From Dictyobacter formicarum (GTDB lineage Bacteria; Chloroflexota; Ktedonobacteria; Ktedonobacterales; Ktedonobacteraceae), in NCBI RefSeq assembly GCF_016587435.1, contig NZ_BNJJ01000010.1:186001-250000 (forward strand): a stretch of 64,000 nt of DNA, given 5' to 3'. Position 1 is the stretch's first letter, and each line of letters starts with the position of its first letter. Position numbers and translations under genes: made by a program. The notes beneath the pieces are model-generated. The model saw only the letters and a list, made by a program, of their open reading frames with translations. It was not told the DNA's origin and ran no database searches. Below, piece after piece: positions 50,893-60,281 of this stretch.

Positions 50893-51759
50893 ATGAACGG
50901 ATCGGGTAATCACCGAGACAAGACAGCGACAGAGCGTTATAAGGCTTTGCGCCAAAAGGGGGCCGTGACTGATGATGAGAGACTGCTCAGCCGTCCGACG
51001 CAGCCACTGGTCAGCCCGAATCAACCCGTTCCGCGTGAGCGTATCAAAGAGGAGGAGCATGCCTTTGAGCGTGCGCTGAACTTTGATTATACGATGACAG
51101 ATCCCTGGCGAGTGTTCCGTATTATGAGCGAGTTCGTCAACGGTTTTGACGTTTTAGCCCATATTCCTCCCTCGATCGCCATTTTTGGTTCTGCCCGTAC
51201 AAAGGCCAGCGATCCGTCCTATGCCGCCGCTACCGAGACCGCGCGCCTGCTAGCCCAGGCCGGTTTTGGGGTCATCACAGGCGGAGGACCTGGTATCATG
51301 GAGGCCGCCAATAAGGGTGCTCAGGAGGGTGGAAACCTGTCAATTGGCTGTAATATCGAGCTACCATTTGAGCAAGCATCCAATCCCTACCTGGACATCT
51401 CACTGGACTTTCGCTACTTTTTTGTGCGCAAGACGCTGTTCATGAAATATTCCAGCGCCTTCATCATCTTTCCTGGTGGCTTCGGCACCATGGATGAGCT
51501 GTTTGAAGCGCTCACGCTGATCCAGACCAAAAAAGTCAGCAACTTCCCGATTATCCTCTATGGGTCCGAGTATTGGGGCGGTTTAATGGACTGGCTGCGC
51601 ACAACCATGCTCGGCGTCGAAAACATCTCGCCGAAAGACCTGGACCTGCTACTGGTCTCTGATGATCCCGCCGAGATTTGCATGCTGGTCTGTGATGCCT
51701 ATCAGCGCAATAGCCAGCTTGAAAAAGTTGACTCTAGCCGTGAGACCTCAATCCGCTAA
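50893..51759 (+). CDS. LOG-family (TIGR00730) nucleotide phosphoribohydrolase-like protein
   Basis: A 288-residue protein with the Rossmann-type LOG domain: PSIAIFGSARTKASDPSYAA, GFGVITGGGPGIMEAANKGA and the signature FPGGFGTMDELFEALTLIQT (about 192-211) with the catalytic Glu/Arg region. A 75-residue charged N-terminal extension precedes it. Relatives release free bases from nucleoside 5'-monophosphates (cytokinin activation in plants, PpnN-type nucleosidase in E. coli). The start at 50893 follows AGGAACACCAAG; Met at 50872 is an alternative. A clear terminator follows. Confidence 0.85.
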   Translation: MNGSGNHRDKTATERYKALRQKGAVTDDERLLSRPTQPLVSPNQPVPRERIKEEEHAFERALNFDYTMTDPWRVFRIMSEFVNGFDVLAHIPPSIAIFGSARTKASDPSYAAATETARLLAQAGFGVITGGGPGIMEAANKGAQEGGNLSIGCNIELPFEQASNPYLDISLDFRYFFVRKTLFMKYSSAFIIFPGGFGTMDELFEALTLIQTKKVSNFPIILYGSEYWGGLMDWLRTTMLGVENISPKDLDLLLVSDDPAEICMLVCDAYQRNSQLEKVDSSRETSIR

Positions 51760-51787
51760 CTGTATGGGCCGCGCCACCAACATCCAA

Positions 51788-51819
51788 GCAACCTGCGACT
51801 TGAGCAGGTTGCATTTTTA
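51788..51819 (+). terminator. Rho-independent terminator
   Basis: GCAACCTGC and GCAGGTTGC form a 9-bp stem with a 7-nt loop, followed by ATTTTTA. It lies 28 bp after the LOG-family stop. Confidence 0.85.
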
Positions 51820-52019
51820 TGCTGTCTCAGGTGTAGCACAAAAAAAGGAACATGATTTCAACCATTTGCGCAGGTCAACCGTACTCTTATATAGAGTCTC
51901 CCGTGTTGATATGCAAGAAAGCACACTATTTGAAGCAGACAAGAGCCTGATCCGGAAATAGCTATGTGGACCGAGATTCTTGCCGTATATGATTAATAAA
52001 GCTAAAAAGGTTTTCTTTC

Positions 52020-53096
52020 ATGCTACTATATAGTCCGGAAAATAAGGGTCGAATATTAACAATTGAACATCCAACTGAGAGCACACCAGCGTTGATGGTG
52101 TTTTCTGGGAATGCCGGCCAACTATTGCGGGGCGACATCCCGACTGTAAACATTTTGAAGGCCATGCGCCAGCGTGTGCACCGCAACGGTGTACCGTTTA
52201 CCATGCATTTGCAGGAAGCAGGCGCCATCAACAAGCAGAGCGTCGGTATGACCAGGCTGCTTGAAGACGTCTTTGGTGATGAGATTACCATTTTCCGCTA
52301 TGGTCCCGAAGAGACCAACGGCCAGGTCCGCGATGGGATGGACCAATATATCGTGTCCTCTCGGGATCTGGCGATCCGCTTGCGTAGCGCTATCCACCTC
52401 TCTATGGTTGAACGCAAGTTGATGCGCCGCAATCAACGGGTGGCATTGAACACGAGCTATGATTTTGGGCTACCAGGCGGCGAGAAGATCTACCTGGAAA
52501 CGACTGGTTTTCACTATGATCTGGGCCTGACGCCGGTCAGCACACAGATCAGTCGCCTGCAGGCCGTAGAGACCAGGCACGGAGTCGAGCAACTGATTCA
52601 AAAGGACCTGGGCCAGCAGGACGGCAAAGCGCATGTGGGCTTAAAAGGTCTGGTGACCTTCAGCGGCGACGGCAACACACGTGGCTTCATTGGCACACGC
52701 TGGCAAATGGACCGCGTCGAATTCTTGAAGCAGGGTCTGGGCGAGGGGGTCAAGGAGGCTACAGCCGAGATCAACGTGACCGCCAACCTGCCGCATAGCA
52801 TCCAGCAAGAGTTTTTGGAAGAAAAGAACTCCTTCACCAGGCTGGCCGGCCATGTCGTCAACTCCGCCATCGACGCCATCGACGTCACCACCGGCAGCAA
52901 GTGGGGTGAACGCAAACTGGACCATCAATTTTACCGTGATTTCTTCATCAACTCCGAAGGCTTGCTTGTCCCGTTGCATCGCTTCGACGTCATCGAGAAC
53001 AACGTCTTCTATAACTTTGCCAACGCCGACCATTACTTTATCAGCACCCTCTTTGGCTACCACATGGCCGAAGAGGAAGAGATCGCCGCCGACTAA
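52020..53096 (+). CDS. Unknown 358-aa protein
   Basis: Not recognised. A soluble 358-residue protein with regions that look conserved: ALMVFSGNAGQLLRGDIPTV, GVPFTMHLQEAGAINKQSVG, RWQMDRVEFLKQGLGEGVKE and FYNFANADHYFISTLFGYHM at the end, followed by a Glu-rich tail. No signal peptide, membrane helix or known catalytic motif. It is flanked by a clear terminator on each side, so it is a single-gene transcript. The start ATG follows AAAAAGG. Confidence 0.7.
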   Translation: MLLYSPENKGRILTIEHPTESTPALMVFSGNAGQLLRGDIPTVNILKAMRQRVHRNGVPFTMHLQEAGAINKQSVGMTRLLEDVFGDEITIFRYGPEETNGQVRDGMDQYIVSSRDLAIRLRSAIHLSMVERKLMRRNQRVALNTSYDFGLPGGEKIYLETTGFHYDLGLTPVSTQISRLQAVETRHGVEQLIQKDLGQQDGKAHVGLKGLVTFSGDGNTRGFIGTRWQMDRVEFLKQGLGEGVKEATAEINVTANLPHSIQQEFLEEKNSFTRLAGHVVNSAIDAIDVTTGSKWGERKLDHQFYRDFFINSEGLLVPLHRFDVIENNVFYNFANADHYFISTLFGYHMAEEEEIAAD

Positions 53097-53120
53097 GTCG
53101 ATTTTATCAAGAGCCAACGA

Positions 53121-53149
53121 AACTCCATCACTGATGTGATGGAGTTTTT
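53121..53149 (+). terminator. Rho-independent terminator
   Basis: AACTCCATCAC and GTGATGGAGTT form an 11-bp stem around TGAT, ending in TTTTT. It lies 25 bp after the 358-aa gene. Confidence 0.88.
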
Positions 53150-53182
53150 CGGAATCGATCAGCAATTGGCAGGGCAAAGACA

Positions 53183-53913
53183 TCACACCGGACGGCACTC
53201 GACGGCGAAGCGGCCAGACGGGAGCCACCCGGTGGCCTGAACCTTGAGCGAAGCCTCTTTAGCCAGCGTTTCAAACTCCGTGAGCGTGCGTTCCTTGCCC
53301 CCCACCAGGACCATCATCAGCAACTCGGGGTCAGCTTTCTCATCTGACGACACGCCGTTCAGAAGCACAATGCGACCGTTGTTGGGGCATGCTGCCTGGG
53401 CACAGCGGCTCAAGATCAGTTTTGCTTCACGGTCGGGCCAGTCGCTAAGGATAGACTTTAGGAGATAAAGATCGGCACCAGCTGGCAGCGGATCAAAGAA
53501 ACTCTGCCCGACTAACCTGACCCGTTCACCCACGCCAGCCGCTTGCATGATCGCATTCGCGCGGGCCACTGTCCGGGGAAGATCGACCAGTATGCCCTCG
53601 ATCTCAGGCCGAACACGCAGAATCTCCGCGAGCAATGCCCCCGTCCCGCCCCCGACATCCACCACCGTCTTGATCTCCTCCCAGCCTCCCGTGACAAGTA
53701 CCTCTGGATCGGGATTACCATGTCCTGGCGGCCCTATAAGAGCGTCAAAGCTTGCTTCGATATCGGGATGAGCTTCTAGATCCTCCCAGAAGGGCCGACC
53801 GAAAATCTCATGGTAGGCAGGAGCACCAGTCCTGACCGCGCTGAGAAGGCTTCCCCACGCGACCGCCAATACCAGTGAGGTCCAGGCTGATTTGCTGTGC
53901 CGGATCGAGCAAT
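53183..53913 (-). pseudogene. O-methyltransferase, frameshifted and 5'-truncated
   Basis: The C-terminal two thirds of a plant-type/hydroxyneurosporene-like O-methyltransferase: AYHEIFGRPFWEDLEAHPDI, TVVDVGGGTGALLAEILRVR (SAM site), VRLVGQSFFDPLPAGADLYL, LKSILSDWPDREAKLILSRC and VECRPV at the end. Upstream another frame reads GLLDPAQQISLDLTGIGGR, the expected preceding segment, so a frameshift lies near 53850. Beyond 53915 TnpB sequence begins and the dimerisation domain is missing. Not functional as it stands. Confidence 0.75.
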
Positions 53914-53915
53914 CC

Positions 53916-54455
53916 TTATGGGACCAGCTTGCCCGTGCGCTTGAAGGCCCTCTTGCCCAGGGCTTTTTTCTCGTAGATGAGCAGAAAGCGGCCCTTGGCC
54001 TTGTCTTGATAGCCAGGGATCTTGGGGCGTCCCGTGAAGGCGGAGGGGTCTGCGCGATAGGCCTCCATCCCTTCAAAAAAGCTGACCCAATTGTGGTGGA
54101 GCTGAATCAGGATGGCATTACTGACTTTGCGAGGCAGGGCACAATAGGCCTCATGCTGTTTCAAGCGATGAAAGATGGAAGCGTAGGGCAGATAGGTTCC
54201 CTGGTGAATGAAGGCTTGTCGAACGTGGTAGTTGGCCTGGTTATAGAGGTTTTTGGCGGCAAAGGCCGCCTGATCAATGACGGCAAAGCGTGCATCACCG
54301 TGACGAATGAGATGTCGTTCGACCAACTGCACCTGGTACCTTCTCCCTTTCCAATAATATGTTCTTCGAGTCGATGAGCCTCTCTCTTGGTGTTTTCCAG
54401 AAGAACATTTTCCTTCCTTGTGTCGGGAGGAAGTTTGTTGAGAATAACCTGTCAC
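53916..54455 (-). pseudogene. tnpB: TnpB (IS200/IS605 OrfB) N-terminal fragment
   Basis: About 150 residues of TnpB: VQLVERHLIRHGDARFAVID, AAFAAKNLYNQANYHVRQAF, LPRKVSNAILIQLHHNWVSF and the PKIPGYQDKAKGRFLLIYEK segment before the RuvC part. The frame stops at GKLVP and the next bases belong to the O-methyltransferase, so the RuvC catalytic domain and zinc finger are missing. The protein start is uncertain; GTG near 54332 is plausible, and the listed frame opens at 54455. TnpA is absent. Intact TnpB proteins are RNA-guided nucleases; this one cannot be. Confidence 0.75.
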
Positions 54456-54614
54456 CTCCTAACAAAAGGATTTGTATTCAAGAAAGAGTCGCGAGAAAAG
54501 GATCATGAATAAATATCATATGGGTACAGAAGGAGAATGCAGTAAAAGGAGCGAAAGACTACTGTGTCTAAAGTAAGTCCAGCAGAGCAAGACGTTGTTC
54601 TCTGTAATACAACC

Positions 54615-54644
54615 TGTCCTCTATTCTAGCGCGAATAGAGGACA
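54615..54644. repeat. 12-bp hairpin upstream of the TnpB fragment
   Basis: TGTCCTCTATTC and GAATAGAGGACA pair perfectly around TAGCGC and are followed by AATTTG. It may be a terminator or an end hairpin of the IS605-type element. Confidence 0.5.
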
Positions 54645-54718
54645 AATTTGTTATTAGTAGGAAATGTGCCAGTGCGATTTAATCAGAGTGCAACAGTTCG
54701 TTGCAGCTAGAAACCTTG

Positions 54719-55480
54719 CTATGCGGCTCTTTCATTCTGCTTCGGCTCTGACAGGCTCATGAGATAGTGGGCGACGGTTGAGCCAACAATGTAGAGATTG
54801 GCGGTCGCGATATCATTGGTGCGGAAGGGCCTGTCGATGAATTCCTGGATCGTCTCTCCCTGAGGGGGTTGATAGAAGGCGCTAGCACTACGTAGATCTA
54901 AGTAGTGATCCAGATGGCCAAAGCGCTTCAGGGAGGTAGCTGTAGCTGTATCTTCTTGATTATAGGTGCAGTTGTGACCCTGGTTATTAGTCAACAAGTC
55001 CATAATATGTTGAGCAAGGGCAGAGAAGAAGTCACCTTTCCAGAGATTATCGCCTGCGGTCGTATCGCACCGAGCGACAAAGGGCTTTTTGCCCACCTGA
55101 CTGGGATACTTCTGGCGTTCCAAAATGGCGGCAGGACTATCCTGCAAAGTGAGGTTAGCGGTCAGATTAAAGGCCAGGGATACCAGGTTCGGATTGAGAT
55201 GATAGACGGATGTGCTATCTGGGAACGTTGTATTAGGTGGGATATAGCCAAAAGGATCAGACACCTGTCCTGGTAGCTGATGGAAGCCCTGATCCCAGTC
55301 AACGATCCAGTCTGCCCAGGCGGTAAAGCCCAGTGTACCCTCTTCTTGACCGGACAAGCTTGGAAGTGGCGGGGTGCTGGCCGTGCCAGCGGTAATAAAG
55401 TAGGTATTCTGGAAATCGAGGACGCGATTTACCTGCGCTCTATCTCTACTATATGAGGCAAACGATTTGGGATATGCATC
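54719..55480 (-). pseudogene. Purine nucleoside permease (NUP family), 5'-truncated
   Basis: The minus frame reads VNRVLDFQNTYFITAGTAST, then LGFTAWADWIVDWDQGFHQL, and ends near FGHLDHYLDLRSASAFYQPP with ATANLYIVGSTVAHYLMSL. This matches the central and C-terminal parts of NUP-family proteins, which are related to purine nucleoside phosphorylases. No start codon or N-terminal domain exists upstream; the frame dissolves into repeat sequence at about 55490. A TTG-initiated 212-aa product from 55357 is unlikely to be functional. Confidence 0.65.
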
Positions 55481-55493
55481 TCTATGAGGGGAG

Positions 55494-55640
55494 TTGTGGG
55501 TTTTATTGTTACATTTACGAGTGGGAAGGGTAAAAGCGCCCGCAAGGGGTGCACCTACGAATCGTTTTTATTGATACGTTTACGAGTGGGAAGGGTAAAA
55601 AAAGCGCCCCGGGAGGGGCGCGCGTATGGGGTGTTTTTGT
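55494..55640 (+). repeat. Tandem repeat of about 66 bp with REP-like hairpins
   Basis: TTTACGAGTGGGAAGGGTAA occurs twice (about 55512 and 55580). Each copy is followed by AAAGCGCCC...GGGGYGCRC and a tail like ACCTACG or GCGTATGGGG. The unit lies between the permease remnant and glgB and may form a terminator region for glgB. Confidence 0.6.
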
Positions 55641-55648
55641 TGTTGCGT

Positions 55649-57703
55649 TTATTCGGTTGGTTGGGGTGTGTCGGGATTTGTTGTGACGGGTTCGTTGCCA
55701 ACGCTATCGGTTCGGCGCTTGAGGATCACTGTAGACAACGGAGGAAGCGTCAGAACAATCGAGTGTGAGCAGGACTGCCAGGCGATGGGGTCACTCGTCA
55801 TATCCTCAGTGTTGAGCAGGCCGCTACCACCGTAGCGGGTGTCGTCGCTATTGAGTAGTTCGTAGTAGATACCAGAGGCAGGCACGCCCAGGCGGTAGTC
55901 ATGGCGCGGCACCGGCGTGAAATTGCTGATAAAGAGCAGGGTATCATCGGCATCCTTACTGCGCCGTTGGAACGAGATCACACTATTATCGCTATCGTGC
56001 GGATCGATCCAGGAAAAGCCAGCGGGATCGCAGTCCAGGGCGCTCAGGGCGGGCTCGCGCTGGTAGATCTGGTTGAGCTGAGAGACAAAGTCGAGCAGCT
56101 GGGCATGGTGGGGATCGCTGGGCTCGGCTAGCAGGTGCCAGTCGAGGCTTTCCTTATAGTTCCACTCGCTCCACTGACCAAACTCGCCGCCCATAAAGAG
56201 CAGCTTCTTGCCGGGGTGTCCCCACATGTAGCCATAGAAGGCACGCAGGTTGGCAAACTTCTGCCACAGATCGCCCGGCATCTTGCGAATCATCGACCCC
56301 TTGATATGCACCACCTCATCATGTGAGAGTGGGAGCACATAGTTTTCCGAATAGGCATACATCATTGAGAACGTAATATTGTTATGGTGGTAGCGGCGAT
56401 GGACGGGGTCCAGTTTCATATATTCGAGCATATCATGCATCCAGCCCATATTCCACTTATGGGTGAAGCCCAGGCCACCAACATAGGTTGGGCGCGTCAC
56501 CAGCGGCCAGGCGCTCGACTCTTCAGCGACCGTGATGGTGCCGGGCACCTCGGCATAGACCGCCTCATTAAGTTGCTGCAAAAACGTCACCGCCTCCAGG
56601 TGCTCGCGACCGCCATGCTCATTGGGAACCCACTCGCCCGACTCACGCAGGTAGTCCAGGTAGAGCATCGAAGCCACCGCATCCACGCGCAGGCCATCGA
56701 TATGGTATTCACGCAGCCAGAAGAGCGCGCTGGCGATCAAGAAATTGCGCACCTCGCTGCGCCCATAATCAAAGACATAAGTGCCCCATTCCTTATGCTC
56801 ACCCTTGCGCGGATCGGGATACTCATACAGATGGGTCCCATCGAAGTAGCTCAGGGCATAGCCGTCCTTGGGAAAGTGCGAAGGGACCCAGTCCAGGATG
56901 ATGCCGATGCCTGCCTGGTGGATATAGTCAACAAAATATTGGAAGTCCTCGGGCGTCCCGAAGCGCGACGTCGGCGCATAGTAGCCGGTACACTGGTAGC
57001 CCCAGGAGCCATCGAAAGGATATTCGGTGATCGGCATCAGTTCGATGTGGGTAAAGTCATGCGCCTTCACATATTCGGTCAGCGCAGGAGCCAGCTCGCG
57101 ATAGGTCATAAAGCGATCTTCCTCGACCGCGCCCGGCACATGGCGCTCAGGCACATGGCGCCACGATCCCAGGTGCACCTCATAGATTGACATCGGAGCA
57201 TTCAGATCCTGACGCTGCGCCCGCTGCTCCAGCCAGGCCGCATCCTGCCACTCATGGTGCTTGATATCCCGCACAATGCTGGCGGTATTCGGGCGCAGTT
57301 CACACGCAAAGGCATATGGATCAATCTTATCGACCACATAATTATTGTAGCGTGAATAGATCGAGTACTTATAGAGCGCCCCCTCCTGCAGACCGGGGAT
57401 AAACGTTTCCCAGACCCCCAGATCCTGGTGGCGCAGCTCCATCAGATTGGCGCTACGATTCCAGCCATTGAAATCCCCGATCACCGAAATCGTACGCGCG
57501 TTAGGCGCCCAGACCGCGAAGTTGACCCCCTCAACACCATTCACCACGCGGGGATGGGCTCCCATCTTCTCATAAAGGTGAAAGTGCTTACCCTGACCAA
57601 AGAGGTAGAGATCAAACTCGCTAAAGATCGATGGGACCGCCTGTGTATGTGTATGATTATGTATACCGCTTTCTGGTTGTTGTGGAAGATGTGGTGCTGA
57701 CAT
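55649..57703 (-). CDS. glgB: 1,4-alpha-glucan branching enzyme
   Basis: A 684-residue GH13 branching enzyme that makes alpha-1,6 branches in glycogen. N-terminal CBM48 domain: [20 protein letters not shown] with NGW. Catalytic barrel: [20 protein letters not shown], nucleophile D341 in [16 protein letters not shown], acid/base E394 in VAEESSAWP and transition-state Asp in [10 protein letters not shown] (about 462). The end part has [20 protein letters not shown]. Length fits bacterial GlgB. AAAGGAAG precedes the ATG. No other glycogen gene is nearby, so it is not in a glg operon. Confidence 0.95.
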   Translation of the reverse strand: MSAPHLPQQPESGIHNHTHTQAVPSIFSEFDLYLFGQGKHFHLYEKMGAHPRVVNGVEGVNFAVWAPNARTISVIGDFNGWNRSANLMELRHQDLGVWETFIPGLQEGALYKYSIYSRYNNYVVDKIDPYAFACELRPNTASIVRDIKHHEWQDAAWLEQRAQRQDLNAPMSIYEVHLGSWRHVPERHVPGAVEEDRFMTYRELAPALTEYVKAHDFTHIELMPITEYPFDGSWGYQCTGYYAPTSRFGTPEDFQYFVDYIHQAGIGIILDWVPSHFPKDGYALSYFDGTHLYEYPDPRKGEHKEWGTYVFDYGRSEVRNFLIASALFWLREYHIDGLRVDAVASMLYLDYLRESGEWVPNEHGGREHLEAVTFLQQLNEAVYAEVPGTITVAEESSAWPLVTRPTYVGGLGFTHKWNMGWMHDMLEYMKLDPVHRRYHHNNITFSMMYAYSENYVLPLSHDEVVHIKGSMIRKMPGDLWQKFANLRAFYGYMWGHPGKKLLFMGGEFGQWSEWNYKESLDWHLLAEPSDPHHAQLLDFVSQLNQIYQREPALSALDCDPAGFSWIDPHDSDNSVISFQRRSKDADDTLLFISNFTPVPRHDYRLGVPASGIYYELLNSDDTRYGGSGLLNTEDMTSDPIAWQSCSHSIVLTLPPLSTVILKRRTDSVGNEPVTTNPDTPQPTE

Positions 57704-57884
57704 AAAAAACTTCCTTTGTTTTCGCTGTTTCTACCTATTTGTTTTTAGCATAGCACATTCAGCAAACAAAATGTTGTTTTATAACTCTTCTACTGCTTAT
57801 ATTTTGGGAATCTTGTGAAGTACTTTTTTTGTCGCCTGCGGCGGCGGAAAAGAAGAGAAGGGAGGTGTGGAGGCACAGCTTGGA

Positions 57885-57961
57885 GATCATGCCCCCGGCA
57901 TGCTCGCCATGCCCCCGGCATGCTCGCCGAGCATCCAGGCAGAGGGCTGGCCGCCCTCTGC
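57885..57961. repeat. Double GCATGCC repeat and hairpin
   Basis: GATCATGCCCCCGGCATGCT is followed at once by a second unit CGCCATGCCCCCGGCATGCT. A GCAGAGGG/CCCTCTGC hairpin (about 57938-57961) follows, 20 bp from the MFS stop. It lies between the glgB leader and the MFS terminus. Confidence 0.65.
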
Positions 57962-57980
57962 ACTTCCGCTTTGTTTGGGT

Positions 57981-59231
57981 TTAGGCGAGTGGTGTTTCGG
58001 GGGTGGTGAGGGAGGCGGCCGGCATTTTGATGAATAGGAGCGCACTGAGGGCGAAGATGATGCCGGAAATGTCGAGCAGGATGGTGGTTCCTAGCAGGCC
58101 GGTGAAGGCACTGGCAATGCCCATGCCGATCAACACCATCAGGGATAGGACAGTGCTGTAGGCGCCAAAGACACGGCCGCGATAGCTGTCAGCGACCGCC
58201 TTCTGCATCAGGGTCTGGGCGGTAACCATGGCCCAGACGATCAGGGCTCCGGCGATGGCCATGACAATAAGGGCCACGGCGAAAATGGAGACATTGAAGA
58301 CCACAATCAAGAGCAGGCCGATAATCCCAAAGGAGAGCATGAGCAGGTACCTGGGCTGGAAGAGTCGTATAACTTGTTGACTGAAGATCGAGGCTAACAG
58401 GGCTCCCACTCCCTGGGCCGCCATGATCCAGCCAAGAGTGCTGGCATTGCCGTGCAGAATCTGTTTGGTGAAGGCGACCAGCAGCACCTCGATGATGCCT
58501 TCCGCTATCATCATTACGCCCATACCGGCAAAGATAGTGCGCAACAATTGATCCTTGCGAACCAGATGTAGTCCATCGACGAGTTCGTGCCAGAGTTTGA
58601 GCCAGATCGTCTTTGGCGTCACCTGTGACTGCTCTACAGCCGGTGCAGACTGCTGCGCGGTCAGAGGACGGAACGCGATCAGGAAAATCAACAGGGCAGA
58701 GATCAGGTAGGAAGAGCTATCAATCGTCACGATGCTGATAATTCCAAAGAGAGCATAGAGCGCGCCACCGAGGGTTGGACCCAGCAAGCGCGTCACCGCC
58801 TCGCTGAATGAATCCAGCGAATTGGCAGTTACCAGTTCCTCGGACGCAACGATTTGTGGGACCAGAGCACCTTTGGCGGGCGCAAAGAATTGCGAGATCG
58901 CCGACTCCAGCAGGGCCACGGTGTAGATCAGCCAGAGCCAGGAGACCGAGTGGACAAGCAGCAAAAGGAGCAGAATAGCGGCGCGCAGCAGGTCTGTGAC
59001 GATCATCATGGTCCTGCGATCCCAGCGATCAGCGAAAACGCCGCCCAGCGAACCAAGCAGCAGGCGCGGCACCGAAGTCGCGATAAACATTCCACCTGTG
59101 GCCAGGGTTGAATTTGTGAGGTCAAAAATGTAGAAAGGCAGAGCCAGTACCAGCAGCCAATCTCCAATGATTGAGATCAACTGACCGATCCAGAGCAAGG
59201 CAAAATTGCGGTTGCGTAAGACAGAAAACAT
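57981..59231 (-). CDS. MFS exporter
   Basis: A 416-residue MFS transporter with about 12 helices, similar in opening to DHA3/enterobactin-exporter-like drug efflux proteins (LRNRNFALLWIGQLISIIGD). The signature loop is GGVFADRWDRRTMMIVTDLL (between helices 2 and 3). A second conserved loop is SYRGRVFGAYSTVLSLMVLI. The substrate is unknown; such proteins export macrolides, siderophores or other hydrophobic compounds. The first 20 residues match the remnant at 1040-1123, so a paralogue once existed there. Confidence 0.88.
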   Translation of the reverse strand: MFSVLRNRNFALLWIGQLISIIGDWLLVLALPFYIFDLTNSTLATGGMFIATSVPRLLLGSLGGVFADRWDRRTMMIVTDLLRAAILLLLLLVHSVSWLWLIYTVALLESAISQFFAPAKGALVPQIVASEELVTANSLDSFSEAVTRLLGPTLGGALYALFGIISIVTIDSSSYLISALLIFLIAFRPLTAQQSAPAVEQSQVTPKTIWLKLWHELVDGLHLVRKDQLLRTIFAGMGVMMIAEGIIEVLLVAFTKQILHGNASTLGWIMAAQGVGALLASIFSQQVIRLFQPRYLLMLSFGIIGLLLIVVFNVSIFAVALIVMAIAGALIVWAMVTAQTLMQKAVADSYRGRVFGAYSTVLSLMVLIGMGIASAFTGLLGTTILLDISGIIFALSALLFIKMPAASLTTPETPLA

Positions 59232-59618
59232 TATGCTATAACTCCTTTTAACTGCAAATATTTTGTCTTCAAATGGTGATTTGTTTTAGTCTATTGATTT
59301 TTATTGCCGAACAATGTCAAAATTTTACAATATATTGGCGTATTTTGTCAACATAATGGTGATTTAAACTATGGAAATGGCGAAAATTAGCAAATAACCG
59401 ATGGTGGGTTAAGCGAGGCGAGTGCCATAAGAGTCGAGGTCGCTGAGTAGCTACACATGAGACCAATTGCCTACGAGCTACGTGTATGTATAAGGAAAGC
59501 GATACAGGTTTTTATATACGCTCGCTTCAGTCGCGCACCCCGGTGAAGAGAGCCAGTTGATTGGGCTATATTAACGGGAAGCGTCACAAGATAGATGAAG
59601 AAAGGAAGATGTAATGCC
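59232..59618. other. Divergent AT-rich region, no gene
   Basis: Between the MFS and TraR/DksA genes. AATGGTGATTT occurs twice (about 59274 and 59352) and could be a binding site. No gene is visible; a minus-strand frame at 59471-59869 is the shadow of the DksA-like gene. Confidence 0.4.
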
Positions 59619-60035
59619 ATGGCTATAGATATAGCAAAGATGAAGAAACGTTTGGAGGAGCGACGCCATGAGCTAGAGGAGAATCTCAAGGACCCAACCG
59701 CCGGACCACCACCACAGGGCGATGGCGATCCCGCCACGATCGAGTACCAGGATAAGGAAGACGAGGCCACCGATACGCAGGAGGCGCAGCAAGAACAAGG
59801 TATTCGCTTCACCTTGCAGCGTGAGCTGGATGATGTGAATGCCGCCCTCAAGCGCATCGAAGATGGCACCTATGGACGCTGTATTGATTGTGGCAAAGAG
59901 ATACCGCCGAAGCGCCTGGAGGCCATGCCCTGGGCTCTGCGTTGTATTGCAGACGAAGAAAAACACGATCAAATACTGACCAGCGAAGATGCTATTCATA
60001 GCAACGAGCCTACTGAAGGCACCCATTTCTACTAG
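59619..60035 (+). CDS. TraR/DksA-family zinc-finger protein
   Basis: A 138-residue DksA-like protein: a coiled-coil arm (MKKRLEERRHELEENLKDPT to FTLQRELDDVNAALKRIEDG) and a zinc-finger head (GRCIDCGKEIPPKRLEAMPW followed by ALRCIADEEKH). The finger keeps C-x2-C and a third Cys, but the expected fourth Cys is Asp (CIAD), so zinc binding may be altered. Relatives bind RNA polymerase in the secondary channel and act with ppGpp or in general stress. AAAGGAAG supports the start at 59619. A terminator with a long T-run follows. Confidence 0.88.
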   Translation: MAIDIAKMKKRLEERRHELEENLKDPTAGPPPQGDGDPATIEYQDKEDEATDTQEAQQEQGIRFTLQRELDDVNAALKRIEDGTYGRCIDCGKEIPPKRLEAMPWALRCIADEEKHDQILTSEDAIHSNEPTEGTHFY

Positions 60036-60090
60036 GAGCTATTTTCCATTGGGCTCCTTCCCCCAAAATATGTAAAGATACATAGCGATG

Positions 60091-60149
60091 CTCCTATTCA
60101 TGCGCACCCATATAATTACTCCTTTGAGCATGAATAGGAGTATTTTTTT
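60091..60149 (+). terminator. Terminator with long loop and T-run
   Basis: CTCCTATTCATGC and GCATGAATAGGAG form a 13-bp stem around a 24-nt loop, followed by TATTTTTTT. It lies 55 bp after the DksA-like gene. Confidence 0.8.
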
Positions 60150-60281
60150 GCAGTGTAGACAATGTACCTAATATTAAGAAACCTCGATATACTCCAAAAT
60201 CATCTTGACGTGCCCCAACATGTCATCTACAATGAATACTTATCGATCCGTAAATATTTTAGCATGTAGGGAAGTAAATTG

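Noticed and set aside
56384..57190. 268-codon plus-strand frame
   Set aside because: Antisense shadow of glgB, which keeps all catalytic residues.
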